Of a stretch of DNA of 64,000 bases, positions 53,207 to 62,446 are shown piece after piece. The notes under the pieces were generated by a model. The model did no database searches and was not told where the DNA came from. It saw only the letters and a list, made by a program, of their open reading frames with translations. Each line of letters opens with the position of its first letter. Position 1 is the first letter of the stretch. The stretch is from assembly GCA_947252645.1 (NCBI GenBank), contig CAMXWF010000012.1:1-64000 (forward strand), read 5' to 3'. A program made the position numbers and the translations under genes. Origin of the DNA: an uncultured Bacteroidia bacterium. GTDB lineage: Bacteria; Bacteroidota; Bacteroidia; Bacteroidales; CAJPTX01.

Positions 53207-53923
53207 CTATTCCCGTTCGCGCAGCTGTCCCTGGCGAAGAAGCACCCCCTCCCCAGCTGGGGGCATCACCGAAGGTTCCACGTAAAGCTCCATTGGCGGC
53301 GATGCTAAATTGATACTCTGCACCCAGCTTTGCCCCGCTAGCCCAAGCACCTGCCCTTGTGGCAGCACCACAGTGCAGGTCCTGAGCGTTGGTGCCTGGC
53401 TCTCCAGTGTCCAGCCCGATGCGGACACATAGCGCGCAACAAAGTCGACCCCCACGTTGTCAAACCAGTACAGCGTGATGGCCACCTGACTACCACGCTG
53501 CGCCCATTCGGGCACCTGCGGCTCCAGCAGCGCATCTGCCACCTTCCACCTAGCGGCTATGGGTACCATGGCCCGCGCGCAAGTCTTTACCAATTCATAC
53601 GGTTGGAGCCCAGCGCAGATCTGCGCAAAGTAGGCCGCCTGCCCCCCTACGTAGCCCTTCAACTCTACCCCATGGGCCCGTAGGGTAGCCCTATCGCTGC
53701 TGTCTGGAATCCGCTTCAGCTCCAGGAGTACGTTCTGCTTGCCTGCGTAGGCGGGGCCATAGTCCACCCTTTTCCTGCTCCACTGGCAACTGCGCTTGAC
53801 GTTGCTCGCCAGGCGCACCTCCTCCTTTCCAAAACGAATGGGCACTTGGGGCATGCCCTTCACTGGCCACATGAGCAGGGCTATCATGGACAGCCCGAAC
53901 AGCTTGCTAGCACTACATCCCAT
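53207..53923 (-). CDS. orphan S8-protease propeptide-like protein
   Basis: A 238-aa secreted protein: signal peptide about 1-24, then a domain that resembles the N-terminal propeptide of the large subtilisin-like (S8) proteases of Bacteroidota (QNVLLELKRIPDSSDRATLR, the AYFAQI block, and a late SWVQSINLASPPMEL). In those proteases the catalytic domain follows this point, but here a stop occurs and the next gene is tolC. No Asp-His-Ser protease motif is present. It may be a stand-alone inhibitor or chaperone, or a protease remnant. I recognise the resemblance from sequence pattern alone. Confidence 0.65.
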   Translation of the reverse strand: MGCSASKLFGLSMIALLMWPVKGMPQVPIRFGKEEVRLASNVKRSCQWSRKRVDYGPAYAGKQNVLLELKRIPDSSDRATLRAHGVELKGYVGGQAAYFAQICAGLQPYELVKTCARAMVPIAARWKVADALLEPQVPEWAQRGSQVAITLYWFDNVGVDFVARYVSASGWTLESQAPTLRTCTVVLPQGQVLGLAGQSWVQSINLASPPMELYVEPSVMPPAGEGVLLRQGQLRERE

Positions 53924-53959
53924 CCCAACACCTTCCTAATTTCTAAGAGTTCCAGTAGC

Positions 53960-54466
53960 CTAGTCCTCTTGTGGTATAAACTCCAGCGAGGCGGAGTTGA
54001 TGCAGTAGCGCGTCCCCAAGGGCTTGGGGCCATCCGGAAACACATGCCCAAGGTGTGCCCCACACGCAGCGCACCGAACCTCCGTGCGCTCCATACTAAG
54101 CGAATTGTCCATCCTCTCCTCTATCTTGGCTGTAGGAAGGGGGCTGCGAAAGCTCGGCCAGCCACAACCAGCATCGAATTTGGCTTCCGATGAGAACAAG
54201 GGCGCACCGCATACCACGCACCTATACTCTCCAGGGGCAAAAACATTCCAGTAGGCCCCCGTAAAAGGCCGTTCGGTCGCCGCTTGCTGCGTTACAGCCT
54301 TCTGAATAGGCGTCAGCGCGCCCAATCGTTTCGCCAGTCCAGCATCCTCTTGCGCCATGGTGGCCCCTCTGTCCTTTCTCAATGGTTGCCCCGACCCCGC
54401 GCACGCACCCAGCCAGAGCAGCAGCGGTATAAGCAGCAGCCCGTACTTATTGCCCAGCCCCGCCAT
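53960..54466 (-). CDS. msrB: lipid-anchored methionine-R-sulfoxide reductase
   Basis: A 168-aa MsrB with an added N-terminal lipoprotein signal (LGAC, Cys22). It repairs oxidised methionine (R form) in exported proteins. The zinc ligands CVVCG and CAACG, the GWPSF block and the catalytic RYCINSASL are complete. Being outside the cytoplasm, it must receive electrons from a membrane route not seen here. It starts 29 bp after the preceding barrel gene. Confidence 0.95.
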   Translation of the reverse strand: MAGLGNKYGLLLIPLLLWLGACAGSGQPLRKDRGATMAQEDAGLAKRLGALTPIQKAVTQQAATERPFTGAYWNVFAPGEYRCVVCGAPLFSSEAKFDAGCGWPSFRSPLPTAKIEERMDNSLSMERTEVRCAACGAHLGHVFPDGPKPLGTRYCINSASLEFIPQED

Positions 54467-54495
54467 CGCTCCGCGCGACTTGGCTCCGCAGGCAC

Positions 54496-55176
54496 CTAAA
54501 AAACAAAACCCGCGTGCAGGGCTAGGTTGTGAAACCGACCCTGCCCAATCCCAGGATTGATCACCTGGGTGGCCGAGCCATTGTATTGTATCCCCGCAGC
54601 TATCTTGCTCCGCCCACCCAGGGAATACTCAATGCCTGCCTGGAAATAGTAGCCCAGATAGGCAAACGGCGCCATCCCATCGGCCCGCATATTCTTCAAG
54701 TTGCCCGTAGAGACTTGCTGCCGTAGCAGGAAATGCCCTGTCACCCCCACGCCGGCCGCAATGGTGACGTAGCCTATCTCCACGGCGGTCATCTTCAATC
54801 CCACGGGAACGGCCAAGTAGTGGTTGTCGGTCCGTAGCACGGCATCGGGCAGCATCGGCAGGCTCGTGGGCTCATACTTCAGCCGCACCTCCCCAGGCAC
54901 AAGGTAGCGAAAACTCCCAATGCGGTAGTCGTACCAGAGCCCCGACTGCGCTGCCCAGTGCTCGGCAAAAAAGAAATCCACATCCACGCCCGTCGAGATC
55001 CCAAACCCCATCCCCGCAGACTTGTATTTATCGCTGTCAAAGTAGTACCAATTCAGCGCAGGATCTGCGTGTATGCCCAATCGTATCCAGTCGTACCGCC
55101 CTTGCGCCCGCGTCGGCAGACCTACCACTAAAAGCCCCATCAGCAAGGCCAACGCAGTATACCTACAACATTTCAT
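54496..55176 (-). CDS. outer-membrane beta-barrel protein
   Basis: A 226-aa protein with a signal peptide (to about residue 25) and alternating hydrophobic strands of a small barrel; it ends in the aromatic C-terminal AGFVF that outer-membrane proteins use for BAM recognition. The sequence fits the PorT-like barrel group of Bacteroidota, though without enough identity to name a function. It is followed by msrB on the same strand. Confidence 0.8.
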   Translation of the reverse strand: MKCCRYTALALLMGLLVVGLPTRAQGRYDWIRLGIHADPALNWYYFDSDKYKSAGMGFGISTGVDVDFFFAEHWAAQSGLWYDYRIGSFRYLVPGEVRLKYEPTSLPMLPDAVLRTDNHYLAVPVGLKMTAVEIGYVTIAAGVGVTGHFLLRQQVSTGNLKNMRADGMAPFAYLGYYFQAGIEYSLGGRSKIAAGIQYNGSATQVINPGIGQGRFHNLALHAGFVF

Positions 55177-55305
55177 GCTCTCTACCTCTATTCAACGATC
55201 AATCTGAACACTCAGCCCCATCCCCCCCCCACGTTGGGTAAGCTACAAAAAGTAAGCCAATTGTTACCATGCGCGCATGCCCCCTGTAATCGCACAGCCT
55301 AGACC

Positions 55306-56550
55306 CTAGGTCGCCTGTGCCGCGGGGTATTGCTTATAGGCCGCCATGTAGGCCAGCGGAAGGTTAATTAGCACGGAAAAAAGTCGTGCGAACTCGCTTG
55401 ATTGGTACAAACTGTTGAAGATCAACACCACGGCGACCAGCGCCAGTATCTGCCGGTGGCGTTGTCGGTGACACTGCGGGGCAAACCAGGGCACAGCCAG
55501 TAGGAAAAGAAAGTACAGCAGCCCCGGCACACCATATTGCACCAGCGTGTCAAGGTATGTGGAGTGCGTATTGTTGAACATACACAGGAGCGTCCTTTGA
55601 AATGTTTGGCAATCGCGATGCTTGGTATAGAGCTCCTCGGCTATAAACGTATCCTGCGACAGCGTCCCGAGCCCCCACGGCATGTAGGCTGCACGCTCCG
55701 CAAGGGTATATTCCCACATGGCCAAGCGCGGGTTCTCTACCAGCCTCGCCGTGCGAGTATGGCGTACTACAGCAACGGCCAACAAGGCGCACAGCACCGC
55801 TACCGAGGAGATCACGTAGGTCTGGTCTCGTGACATACGTTTCGAGCACACTATATTCACTACGAACACCAAAACCATGGCGCATAGCGCTATCATGGTC
55901 GACCTATTGCTGCTAAGCATTACCCCCAACAGCATGTACAACGACAAAACACCATATCCCAGGCGTACCAGGCGGCGCCGCGCCCCGTAGCAATACTCCA
56001 CGCTTAGCAATAGCGATACCGCGCAGCAAACTGAAAAAAAGAGGCACCCCACCCCCATATTCTGCGTGAACCCTTCGTAGAAGAATACCTCATACGACCA
56101 GGCCACATATACCGCGTCCAGTAAGGCCAACACCAGCATGAATGTCATGGAAAAAACTGTACCCCATAGCCACGCCTGCCCCCACCCGCGGCTAGGTTTA
56201 AGCCCTACCAGCGCCAAGGGCACCAAAACCCACGGCAGGTTGCGATCGATTGCGTGCATCGCTACCAGCGAGGGGCTACGGGGTATGTTCACCAGCATCA
56301 GCACGAAGAATAGCACTGAAAGCCCCAGCGGCCATAGGTGCCTCCAGACGATCGCCCCGCGGGCACGTATCAACCACAATATCCCCAGAAAGGCGCACAG
56401 GCATAGGATGCCCACCATGACTTTATGGCATACGATGAGAAAAAATATCATCACCAGCACCCCAAGCTGTCGCCCACCCTCTAAATTATCGGGCAAGGTA
56501 GCCCAAAGCCGCTTGAATAGTGCTCCCATCTGCTTGTTCTCCCAAGACAC
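55306..56550 (-). CDS. O-antigen ligase-like membrane protein
   Basis: A 414-aa membrane protein with about eleven TM segments and a large extracytoplasmic loop near residues 285-345. The Wzy_C/O-antigen ligase signature is partly visible (NNTHSTYLDTLVQYGVPGLL), with an Arg-rich loop before it and a later SLYQSSEF. It would join or polymerise surface polysaccharide, but no glycosyltransferase is in the window. The start is GTG 56550, sharing bases with the barrel stop; an ATG 56529 preceded by GGGAG is possible. Confidence 0.85.
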   Translation of the reverse strand: MSWENKQMGALFKRLWATLPDNLEGGRQLGVLVMIFFLIVCHKVMVGILCLCAFLGILWLIRARGAIVWRHLWPLGLSVLFFVLMLVNIPRSPSLVAMHAIDRNLPWVLVPLALVGLKPSRGWGQAWLWGTVFSMTFMLVLALLDAVYVAWSYEVFFYEGFTQNMGVGCLFFSVCCAVSLLLSVEYCYGARRRLVRLGYGVLSLYMLLGVMLSSNRSTMIALCAMVLVFVVNIVCSKRMSRDQTYVISSVAVLCALLAVAVVRHTRTARLVENPRLAMWEYTLAERAAYMPWGLGTLSQDTFIAEELYTKHRDCQTFQRTLLCMFNNTHSTYLDTLVQYGVPGLLYFLFLLAVPWFAPQCHRQRHRQILALVAVVLIFNSLYQSSEFARLFSVLINLPLAYMAAYKQYPAAQAT

Positions 56551-58259
56551 TAGAAAGCCCAGACTACCCCAACGCTCGCATTGAACCGCTGCAGCGGGTA
56601 GCGATAGTAGGTCTGGGCCTTGCAGGCCAGTATATTTCGTACGTCCAAGTAGACACTCCAGTCCCCTATGAAGCGGTAGCGCGCCGTGAGGTTCAAGTCG
56701 TAGCGCAGCGGCAGATGCTCTACTCCAGACAGGGCGGTTCGAGCCACAGCCCCACCCTGCAGGTAGAACTCCAGCCCTACGTAGATCTTCCGCTGGAGGT
56801 TGTAGGCCGCGGAGAGCGTTAGCCCCCCAAGCGGACGATGCCAGGCCCGAGGCTCGTGCTCCAGTACGTAGTACCAGAAGTCTGCCGCTAGGCCCACCCG
56901 CAAATGGCTGGTAAAGGCAAACAGCAGTTCTCCATGCACTTGCACCTGCTGCACGTTATCCCGCACCACCTGGAAATCCGACCGCAGCATCGGTTGCACC
57001 CCCCCCAGACGATTGATACTATCATACACGTTGCCCACGTAGAACTGCGCGCTGTCTACCAGGGCGTAACGGCCGTTGAGGTCGTACGAAAGGTGGCTGC
57101 TCTCGTTGCCCTTGACACCTAGCGTTATGCCCAGCTTCTCCGAACTGTTCCAAGTGTGGAGCCCCGGCGTAATCCACGGATTCTCCTCTCGCACCCTGGC
57201 ATATGAATGCTGCGTCAGCCCGCCACCTACCTCTAGGTACGGAATCACGTAGTGCCCCACTATGTCGTACGAAAGGTGCGCCTGAGGATACACATGGAAG
57301 CGCGATACGCCCCAGTTCCCCTCGTAGAGCAGCTGCACGCCGGCCTGTATGCGCCAGCGTTTGCCAAAAATCCGCACCCACGGCCTAAGCCCTAGCACGA
57401 TCTCCTGGCCCTCAAGCTGCCCCAGCACTTGGTAGTAGTGGTCCACATCGAGTGCCGCACCGTAGCATTGCCAATCGTGGTACATGAAGCCCTCGGCTTG
57501 CAGGGTCGTGTGCGCCTCCCGCATCGAGCGGTTGTCGCTATACCACCGAAACGCAGCTCGCCCGTTGTAGTTGAAGTTGGATGAATCCAGAAATAGACTC
57601 TCAAAGGTAAGCCCCAGCCGCGCAGTGTGGCTCTGGGTGTCCTGCCCATAGTAGGGGTTGCCCCTCGCGCTTATTAGCGTGTCGCGACCATAGAAGTTGT
57701 CTAGACGATGGCGATAGCTAGCAGAAAAACCGAGAAGTACGGGATCGGCTATGTAGAAGGCTTGCCCGCCCACCGTAGTCTGTGAATAGCGTGCTGCTAC
57801 TTTGGCCCCATCGAACAGCGCCACTTTGCCCCAGCTGCTCCCATGCTCCGCATTCAGCGAGTAGGAATATAGGTCGTGCCGCCCACTGCCGAAGTAGAGC
57901 TGCCCTTCGGGCGATATGTAGTTGCCATAGCCTAGTCGAAGCAGAAAATGATCGAGTGGGGGATAGGTCGCGTTGCCCAGCGTGGCGGCCGGCACGGGCC
58001 GTAGCGACAAATCGCTGAACAGTTGACGCGACAGCAGGTGGTATTCGAAGGGTTGCACGGGCGGCGCAGTGCTATCCGCTATCGCAGGCATAAAGCTGAT
58101 CTTCTCCGCCCCCACGAGCGTGGGCTCATACGTCCGCTCCACCTCCACCGTCTTGCTGACGGAAAGTGTATCGACCTCCTGCCCGTACAGCATGCCCCCA
58201 GATAGCACGCCGCCCAAGAGCACAATTGCTGCAACCCTATCAAGTATCACCCTGCGCAC
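56550..58259 (-). CDS. plug-less TonB-receptor-like outer-membrane barrel
   Basis: A 569-aa secreted outer-membrane protein. After the signal (about 1-26) comes a short N-terminal segment VERTYEPTLVGAEKISFMPA, typical of a group of Bacteroidota barrels that lack a TonB plug. The rest is a chain of aromatic-rich strands and the C-terminus ends in VGVVWAF. It lies 29 bp after the TPR gene at 58289 and overlaps the ligase gene by one base, so all four are one transcript. The function is unknown. Confidence 0.85.
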   Translation of the reverse strand: MRRVILDRVAAIVLLGGVLSGGMLYGQEVDTLSVSKTVEVERTYEPTLVGAEKISFMPAIADSTAPPVQPFEYHLLSRQLFSDLSLRPVPAATLGNATYPPLDHFLLRLGYGNYISPEGQLYFGSGRHDLYSYSLNAEHGSSWGKVALFDGAKVAARYSQTTVGGQAFYIADPVLLGFSASYRHRLDNFYGRDTLISARGNPYYGQDTQSHTARLGLTFESLFLDSSNFNYNGRAAFRWYSDNRSMREAHTTLQAEGFMYHDWQCYGAALDVDHYYQVLGQLEGQEIVLGLRPWVRIFGKRWRIQAGVQLLYEGNWGVSRFHVYPQAHLSYDIVGHYVIPYLEVGGGLTQHSYARVREENPWITPGLHTWNSSEKLGITLGVKGNESSHLSYDLNGRYALVDSAQFYVGNVYDSINRLGGVQPMLRSDFQVVRDNVQQVQVHGELLFAFTSHLRVGLAADFWYYVLEHEPRAWHRPLGGLTLSAAYNLQRKIYVGLEFYLQGGAVARTALSGVEHLPLRYDLNLTARYRFIGDWSVYLDVRNILACKAQTYYRYPLQRFNASVGVVWAF

Positions 58260-58288
58260 GCCACCAGCCTCCTATGTCCCTCGCCGCG

Positions 58289-59299
58289 CTACTGGCCCTT
58301 GTACCAATCTGTCCGCCCCTCCGCCAGGGCCGTCAGGCCGGCCTCAGCCTCAGCCACTATCCCATCCGTCACATTGATATAGCGCTGAACCAGGCTCTTG
58401 AGTATCGAACGGGCCTCCGATATCTTATCCTGCTCTTGGTACGCCCTAGCCAGCAGGATGTAGCTCCTGCCAACCCAATACTGGTAGGTGGTCTTCATCC
58501 TGCCCGCAGCCAAGGCATCATCGCGAACCCCCTGCCAATCCTTCTGGATATAGCGAATCTCCACTTTCCTAAACATGGCCTCTGCGCTCGACTCCACCCC
58601 AGGCTCCTTCGACACCGCGTCGAACACGGGGTAGGCCTCATCGTAGCGCCCCAGCGCGTAGAGTGCGTAGGCTAGCTGGTAGTTCCCATAGAGCTTCAGC
58701 CCTTCCGGCAAACCAGGGGTACTCAGCAAGCGTTGGGCATAGGTCGCAATCAGCCCAGGCTGTCCAAGCCCCTGGGCTACGCGGAGCTCCTCCCGCCGCA
58801 GATCAGACAAGGCACTCGGCGTGGCAGCCATAGGCTCATTGAGACTCAGCACCCGCAGCATCAGCGTGTCGCTCCGCTTGCTCTCTCGATACATGGGCAA
58901 CAAGGCCTGGGCAGCCTGGGCGGTCACCTTGCTCTTCGGGTGGAGTAGGGCGTTTTCAAAGAGCCCGCGCGCCTGGACCATCTCGCCCATGGACAGATAC
59001 CCCTGAGCCATCCTGTAGTAGGCCATGGGCACAGAATCTGAGTTCGGAAACCGCAGCGTGTAGTCCTGGAAATACCCTATCGCCCGGTACCACTCCTGCC
59101 TGTTGAACGCTCTACGGGCTCGAGACCAGCTCAGGCTATCCACGCTGGACGAATCGACCAGCATCCGGCTTTTGGCCCCGATATTCTCTCTGCGCTCCAC
59201 GGAGTCGGCCTGACGGTAGTACGAATCGTCCACTTGGCCATATCCAGCCAAGCCCACCAGCATTAAGACTATCGTTAGTACAATAAACTTCGTCCTCAT
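58289..59299 (-). CDS. secreted TPR-repeat protein
   Basis: A 336-aa exported protein (signal MRTKFIVLTIVLMLVGLAGYG) with several tetratricopeptide repeats of BamD/Tol-Pal type. Its C-terminal 90 residues (from MFRKVEIRYIQKDWQGVRDD on) align throughout with the C-terminus of the 1039-aa TPR protein directly upstream: both carry KDW(Q/E)GVR, a QYW motif and a DGI tail. It starts 4 bp inside the preceding gene (ATGA), so translation is coupled. Confidence 0.85.
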   Translation of the reverse strand: MRTKFIVLTIVLMLVGLAGYGQVDDSYYRQADSVERRENIGAKSRMLVDSSSVDSLSWSRARRAFNRQEWYRAIGYFQDYTLRFPNSDSVPMAYYRMAQGYLSMGEMVQARGLFENALLHPKSKVTAQAAQALLPMYRESKRSDTLMLRVLSLNEPMAATPSALSDLRREELRVAQGLGQPGLIATYAQRLLSTPGLPEGLKLYGNYQLAYALYALGRYDEAYPVFDAVSKEPGVESSAEAMFRKVEIRYIQKDWQGVRDDALAAGRMKTTYQYWVGRSYILLARAYQEQDKISEARSILKSLVQRYINVTDGIVAEAEAGLTALAEGRTDWYKGQ

Positions 59300-62200
59300 A
59301 GCTCTTGCTCCTTTTTTGGTCCTTGCAGGTGCAGCGTGTCGGCGCCCGGCGCGGTCACCTGCGTAGGGGCCTCCGCCTTCAGCGTCTGCAAAGCCTGTTC
59401 CACCTCGCGCAGAATCCCGTCATCGGGCACCCCATAGTTGCTCGCTATGCTCTCCAGCGTGGCCTGGGCCTGAAACATATCGCCTTTGGCCCTATAGGCC
59501 TCTGCCAGCACGATGAAGCTCTTGGCCAACCAATATTGGTGCGGCGTATTCTGCTTGCTAAAAGCGACCACAGCCCGGCGTACCCCCTCCCAGTCCTTTC
59601 GGGCTCGCAGAATGGCGACCATGCGGTAGTAGGCTTCTGCCCCAGCCGACGAGCCGCTGTTGGCAGCTATCGAAGCGTAGGAAGCGTAGGCCTCATCCAA
59701 ATCCCCCTGTGCCTCTTGGCCCCGACCCTGCCAGTAGGAGGCCTGCAGCTTATGCTCCGGCGTGATGTGCGCTAGCCCTAGTAGGGCGCGGGCTGCGCGT
59801 ATCACCCCGACAGTGTCCCGCTGCGCCACGGCGCAGGTTAGCTCGCCAGAGTAGGCCTCCTCCTTCACCCCCGGGCTGCTCGTGAGCCCTGCGAGCTCGC
59901 GGTAGCGGTACGCCGCATCCTGGTAATCCTTCTGCGCGCGCTGCGCAGCTGCCAACAGGCGAAGGGCATCCACCGTGTAGGCGTGCGCAGGGCGATGCTC
60001 TACCACTACCCGCAACGGCTCTATAGCCCCGGCCGTATCCCGCATCGCGCATAGCGAGCGCCCAAGGAAATAGTTGGCCTCCAGCCAGTGAAGCCCCATC
60101 TTGTAGGCAGCTAAGTACTCCTTGAGGGCTTTGCTCGCCTTGCCGTAGTGTCCCTCGTAGTAGGGTCCCATGGCCGAGGAGTAGACCAGCGAATCCCGCA
60201 CGGTGGCACTGTACGGCTCGGCCACACCCAAGCTGTCTACATAGCTCAGGTACTGCGACATGGCCCCCTCCTGGGCATAGATGCGCTCCAAGGCCGCCAG
60301 GGCCTCAGCCGACTCGCTCGTGCCCGGATAATCTTTGACCACACGCCTAAACAGGCCCCTGGCCTGCTCGTTAGCCCCGCTGCCATAGGCCAGCAAGCCC
60401 TGCTGCACCAGGGCTCGGGAGGCATAGGCACTACTGCCATAGTCTTCCACTACCTGCGCAAAGTAGCGCTGGGCCGCCGCCGTGTTCCCCAGGTTCTGGT
60501 AGGTGAGCCCCAGCTGGTAAAACGCCTGCACCCGATAGGGCGATTGCGGATGCTCGTGCTCGAATCGTAGCAGCACCTCGGCGGCCTTCGCCGGCCGCTC
60601 CACAACGCCATAGAGTAGCCCCATTTGGTAGAGGGCGTAATCCGAGCCGGGCCCCGTGAGCTTGGCCGCTAGGGCGTACGCATCGATGGCCGGCCAGTAC
60701 TGCCGGGCCATGTAGAGGCAGTCGCCGTACCGGCAGGCTGCATCGGTGCGCAAGGCCTCACTCGCCCCAGGAGCGCGCGCCAAGAACTCCCGAAAGCCCT
60801 CCGCCCCCTGCTGATAGTTGGCCATCTGGTAGTGGCAGTAGCCTAGGTTGTAGTAGGCCAAATTGTACTCTCCCATCGACACCGACCCCGCAGTCACCAG
60901 GAAATCCCGGTAATGCTTAGCGGCCAGGGGATAGCGCTGGAGCTTGTAGTTGGCCTCACCTGCCCAATATAGCGCCCCTGCATGCACTGGTGGCACCCCC
61001 TCCGAGCTCTCGATGGCTTGCTGGAGCAGGCTGTCGGCCGCAGCGTAGCTACTATTTTGTAGCAACTCTAGCCCACGGAAGTAGGCTGCCCTAGCCACCG
61101 TCTGCTCAAGGATGGGGGTACGCTTCTGGATGCGTGAGAGTACATCGAGGGCCTGCTGATAGTTGCGCGACGCACCCAGCGACAGACCGAGGTAGCCGTA
61201 GGCATCCTCCAGCCGCTGGCTCCTGGGGTAGCGCGCTATATAATCCTCAAACGCCTTCACGGCCCCCGTGTAGAGCGACCCCGAGCTCTCGTAGGTCAGC
61301 TTGGCGTAGTTGAATTGCGCATCCTCGGCCAGCACAGTGTCGTACGGGGCCTGCGCCGCGCGCCCAAAGGCCGACAAGGCCTTCTCTTTATCATTGAGGT
61401 GCAAATAGCAAGCAGCGAGGTAGTAGCTGGCGTGCTGCGCGTAGCTATCGTCCCCCAGGGCCGCGGGAGCCAGGTAGCCCACTGCTTGCTCGTATCGGGC
61501 ATTGCGGTAGCAGAGAAGGCCCAGCATGTACTGGTCGGTGCGGGTCAGGGCATTCCCCTCGGCCTCGTAGCGTTGCCATGTGGCCAGGGCCAACGAATCC
61601 TCCCCAAGCCGGTATTGCGCATCGCCCAGTATGCGCAGCAGCTCGGCCTTACGGCTCTTGGTGGCCCCCTCCAACAGGGTAGGCACATAGGAGCCCACCT
61701 GGGCGTAGTCGCCCTCCCGGTAGTAGATCTGCGCCATGTAGTAGGGTACTATGGGGCCAAAACTCGCGTCGTCGGCTATCCGGGCAAACTCCCTACGCGC
61801 CGTGCCGTACCGCCCCTGCTCGTAGGCCCTGTGGGCGTAGTAGTACGTGGCGGCCGACCAGTAGTAGGAGCGGCCATCCTTCACCCGTGTAAAAAAGACC
61901 ATCGCGCTGTCGGGCTGCCCCATCTCCCAGTAGCAGTAGCCGCGCTTGAAGTTCACCTCGGCCTCCTGCTCCCCATCGAGGGCCTCCAGCGAGACCTGCC
62001 CCAGCCAGTGCTGCGCCCCGTTGAACTCCCGGCCATCGTAGAGGGCTTGGCCTATCTCGTAGGTGGCGGCATTGGCGTAGAGGCTCTCCGGGTAGGCTTG
62101 CAGGAAGCGCACCATCTGGTACACGGCATCGTGTCGCCCAAGACGCACCGCGCACAGCGCCGCGTAGTAGCTTGCCTCGCTCTGGCGTAAGCGGCCCGCC

Positions 62201-62415
62201 TGGGGGGCCTTGGCCACCCGCCGAAAATACGTCTCGGCCGATGCGTAGCGCGCCTGGTGGTATAGCAGCATGCTGCGGGCGTACAGCTCCTCCACAGAGC
62301 CACGCAGAGCACTCGGTTGGCCCCACGCAGTGTGCCCACTCCACCACAGCGCCAGCACTGCCACAAGGGCCACGCCGAATAGTCTTGCTATGCTTACCCC
62401 GCGCAGCATACCCAA
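59296..62415 (-). CDS. large TPR-repeat protein
   Basis: A 1039-aa exported protein: a signal peptide (about 1-32), then about 24 tetratricopeptide repeats with the usual YY/Y-x-x-G-x-A pattern, and a C-terminal segment after residue 930 related to the smaller TPR protein. A superhelical scaffold of this length in the periplasm or at the outer membrane is expected to bind proteins. Orthologous pairs next to plug-less barrels recur in Bacteroidota. The operon continues with the smaller TPR, barrel and ligase genes. The function is unknown. Confidence 0.9.
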   Translation of the reverse strand: MGMLRGVSIARLFGVALVAVLALWWSGHTAWGQPSALRGSVEELYARSMLLYHQARYASAETYFRRVAKAPQAGRLRQSEASYYAALCAVRLGRHDAVYQMVRFLQAYPESLYANAATYEIGQALYDGREFNGAQHWLGQVSLEALDGEQEAEVNFKRGYCYWEMGQPDSAMVFFTRVKDGRSYYWSAATYYYAHRAYEQGRYGTARREFARIADDASFGPIVPYYMAQIYYREGDYAQVGSYVPTLLEGATKSRKAELLRILGDAQYRLGEDSLALATWQRYEAEGNALTRTDQYMLGLLCYRNARYEQAVGYLAPAALGDDSYAQHASYYLAACYLHLNDKEKALSAFGRAAQAPYDTVLAEDAQFNYAKLTYESSGSLYTGAVKAFEDYIARYPRSQRLEDAYGYLGLSLGASRNYQQALDVLSRIQKRTPILEQTVARAAYFRGLELLQNSSYAAADSLLQQAIESSEGVPPVHAGALYWAGEANYKLQRYPLAAKHYRDFLVTAGSVSMGEYNLAYYNLGYCHYQMANYQQGAEGFREFLARAPGASEALRTDAACRYGDCLYMARQYWPAIDAYALAAKLTGPGSDYALYQMGLLYGVVERPAKAAEVLLRFEHEHPQSPYRVQAFYQLGLTYQNLGNTAAAQRYFAQVVEDYGSSAYASRALVQQGLLAYGSGANEQARGLFRRVVKDYPGTSESAEALAALERIYAQEGAMSQYLSYVDSLGVAEPYSATVRDSLVYSSAMGPYYEGHYGKASKALKEYLAAYKMGLHWLEANYFLGRSLCAMRDTAGAIEPLRVVVEHRPAHAYTVDALRLLAAAQRAQKDYQDAAYRYRELAGLTSSPGVKEEAYSGELTCAVAQRDTVGVIRAARALLGLAHITPEHKLQASYWQGRGQEAQGDLDEAYASYASIAANSGSSAGAEAYYRMVAILRARKDWEGVRRAVVAFSKQNTPHQYWLAKSFIVLAEAYRAKGDMFQAQATLESIASNYGVPDDGILREVEQALQTLKAEAPTQVTAPGADTLHLQGPKKEQEL

Positions 62416-62446
62416 CGCTTATTTCCCATACCCAAGGTTACAATGC

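Noticed and set aside
55222..55230. Run of nine C upstream of the small barrel gene as a phase-variation site
   Set aside because: It lies in a non-coding region without a clear promoter relation, and one tract of this length is not enough evidence.
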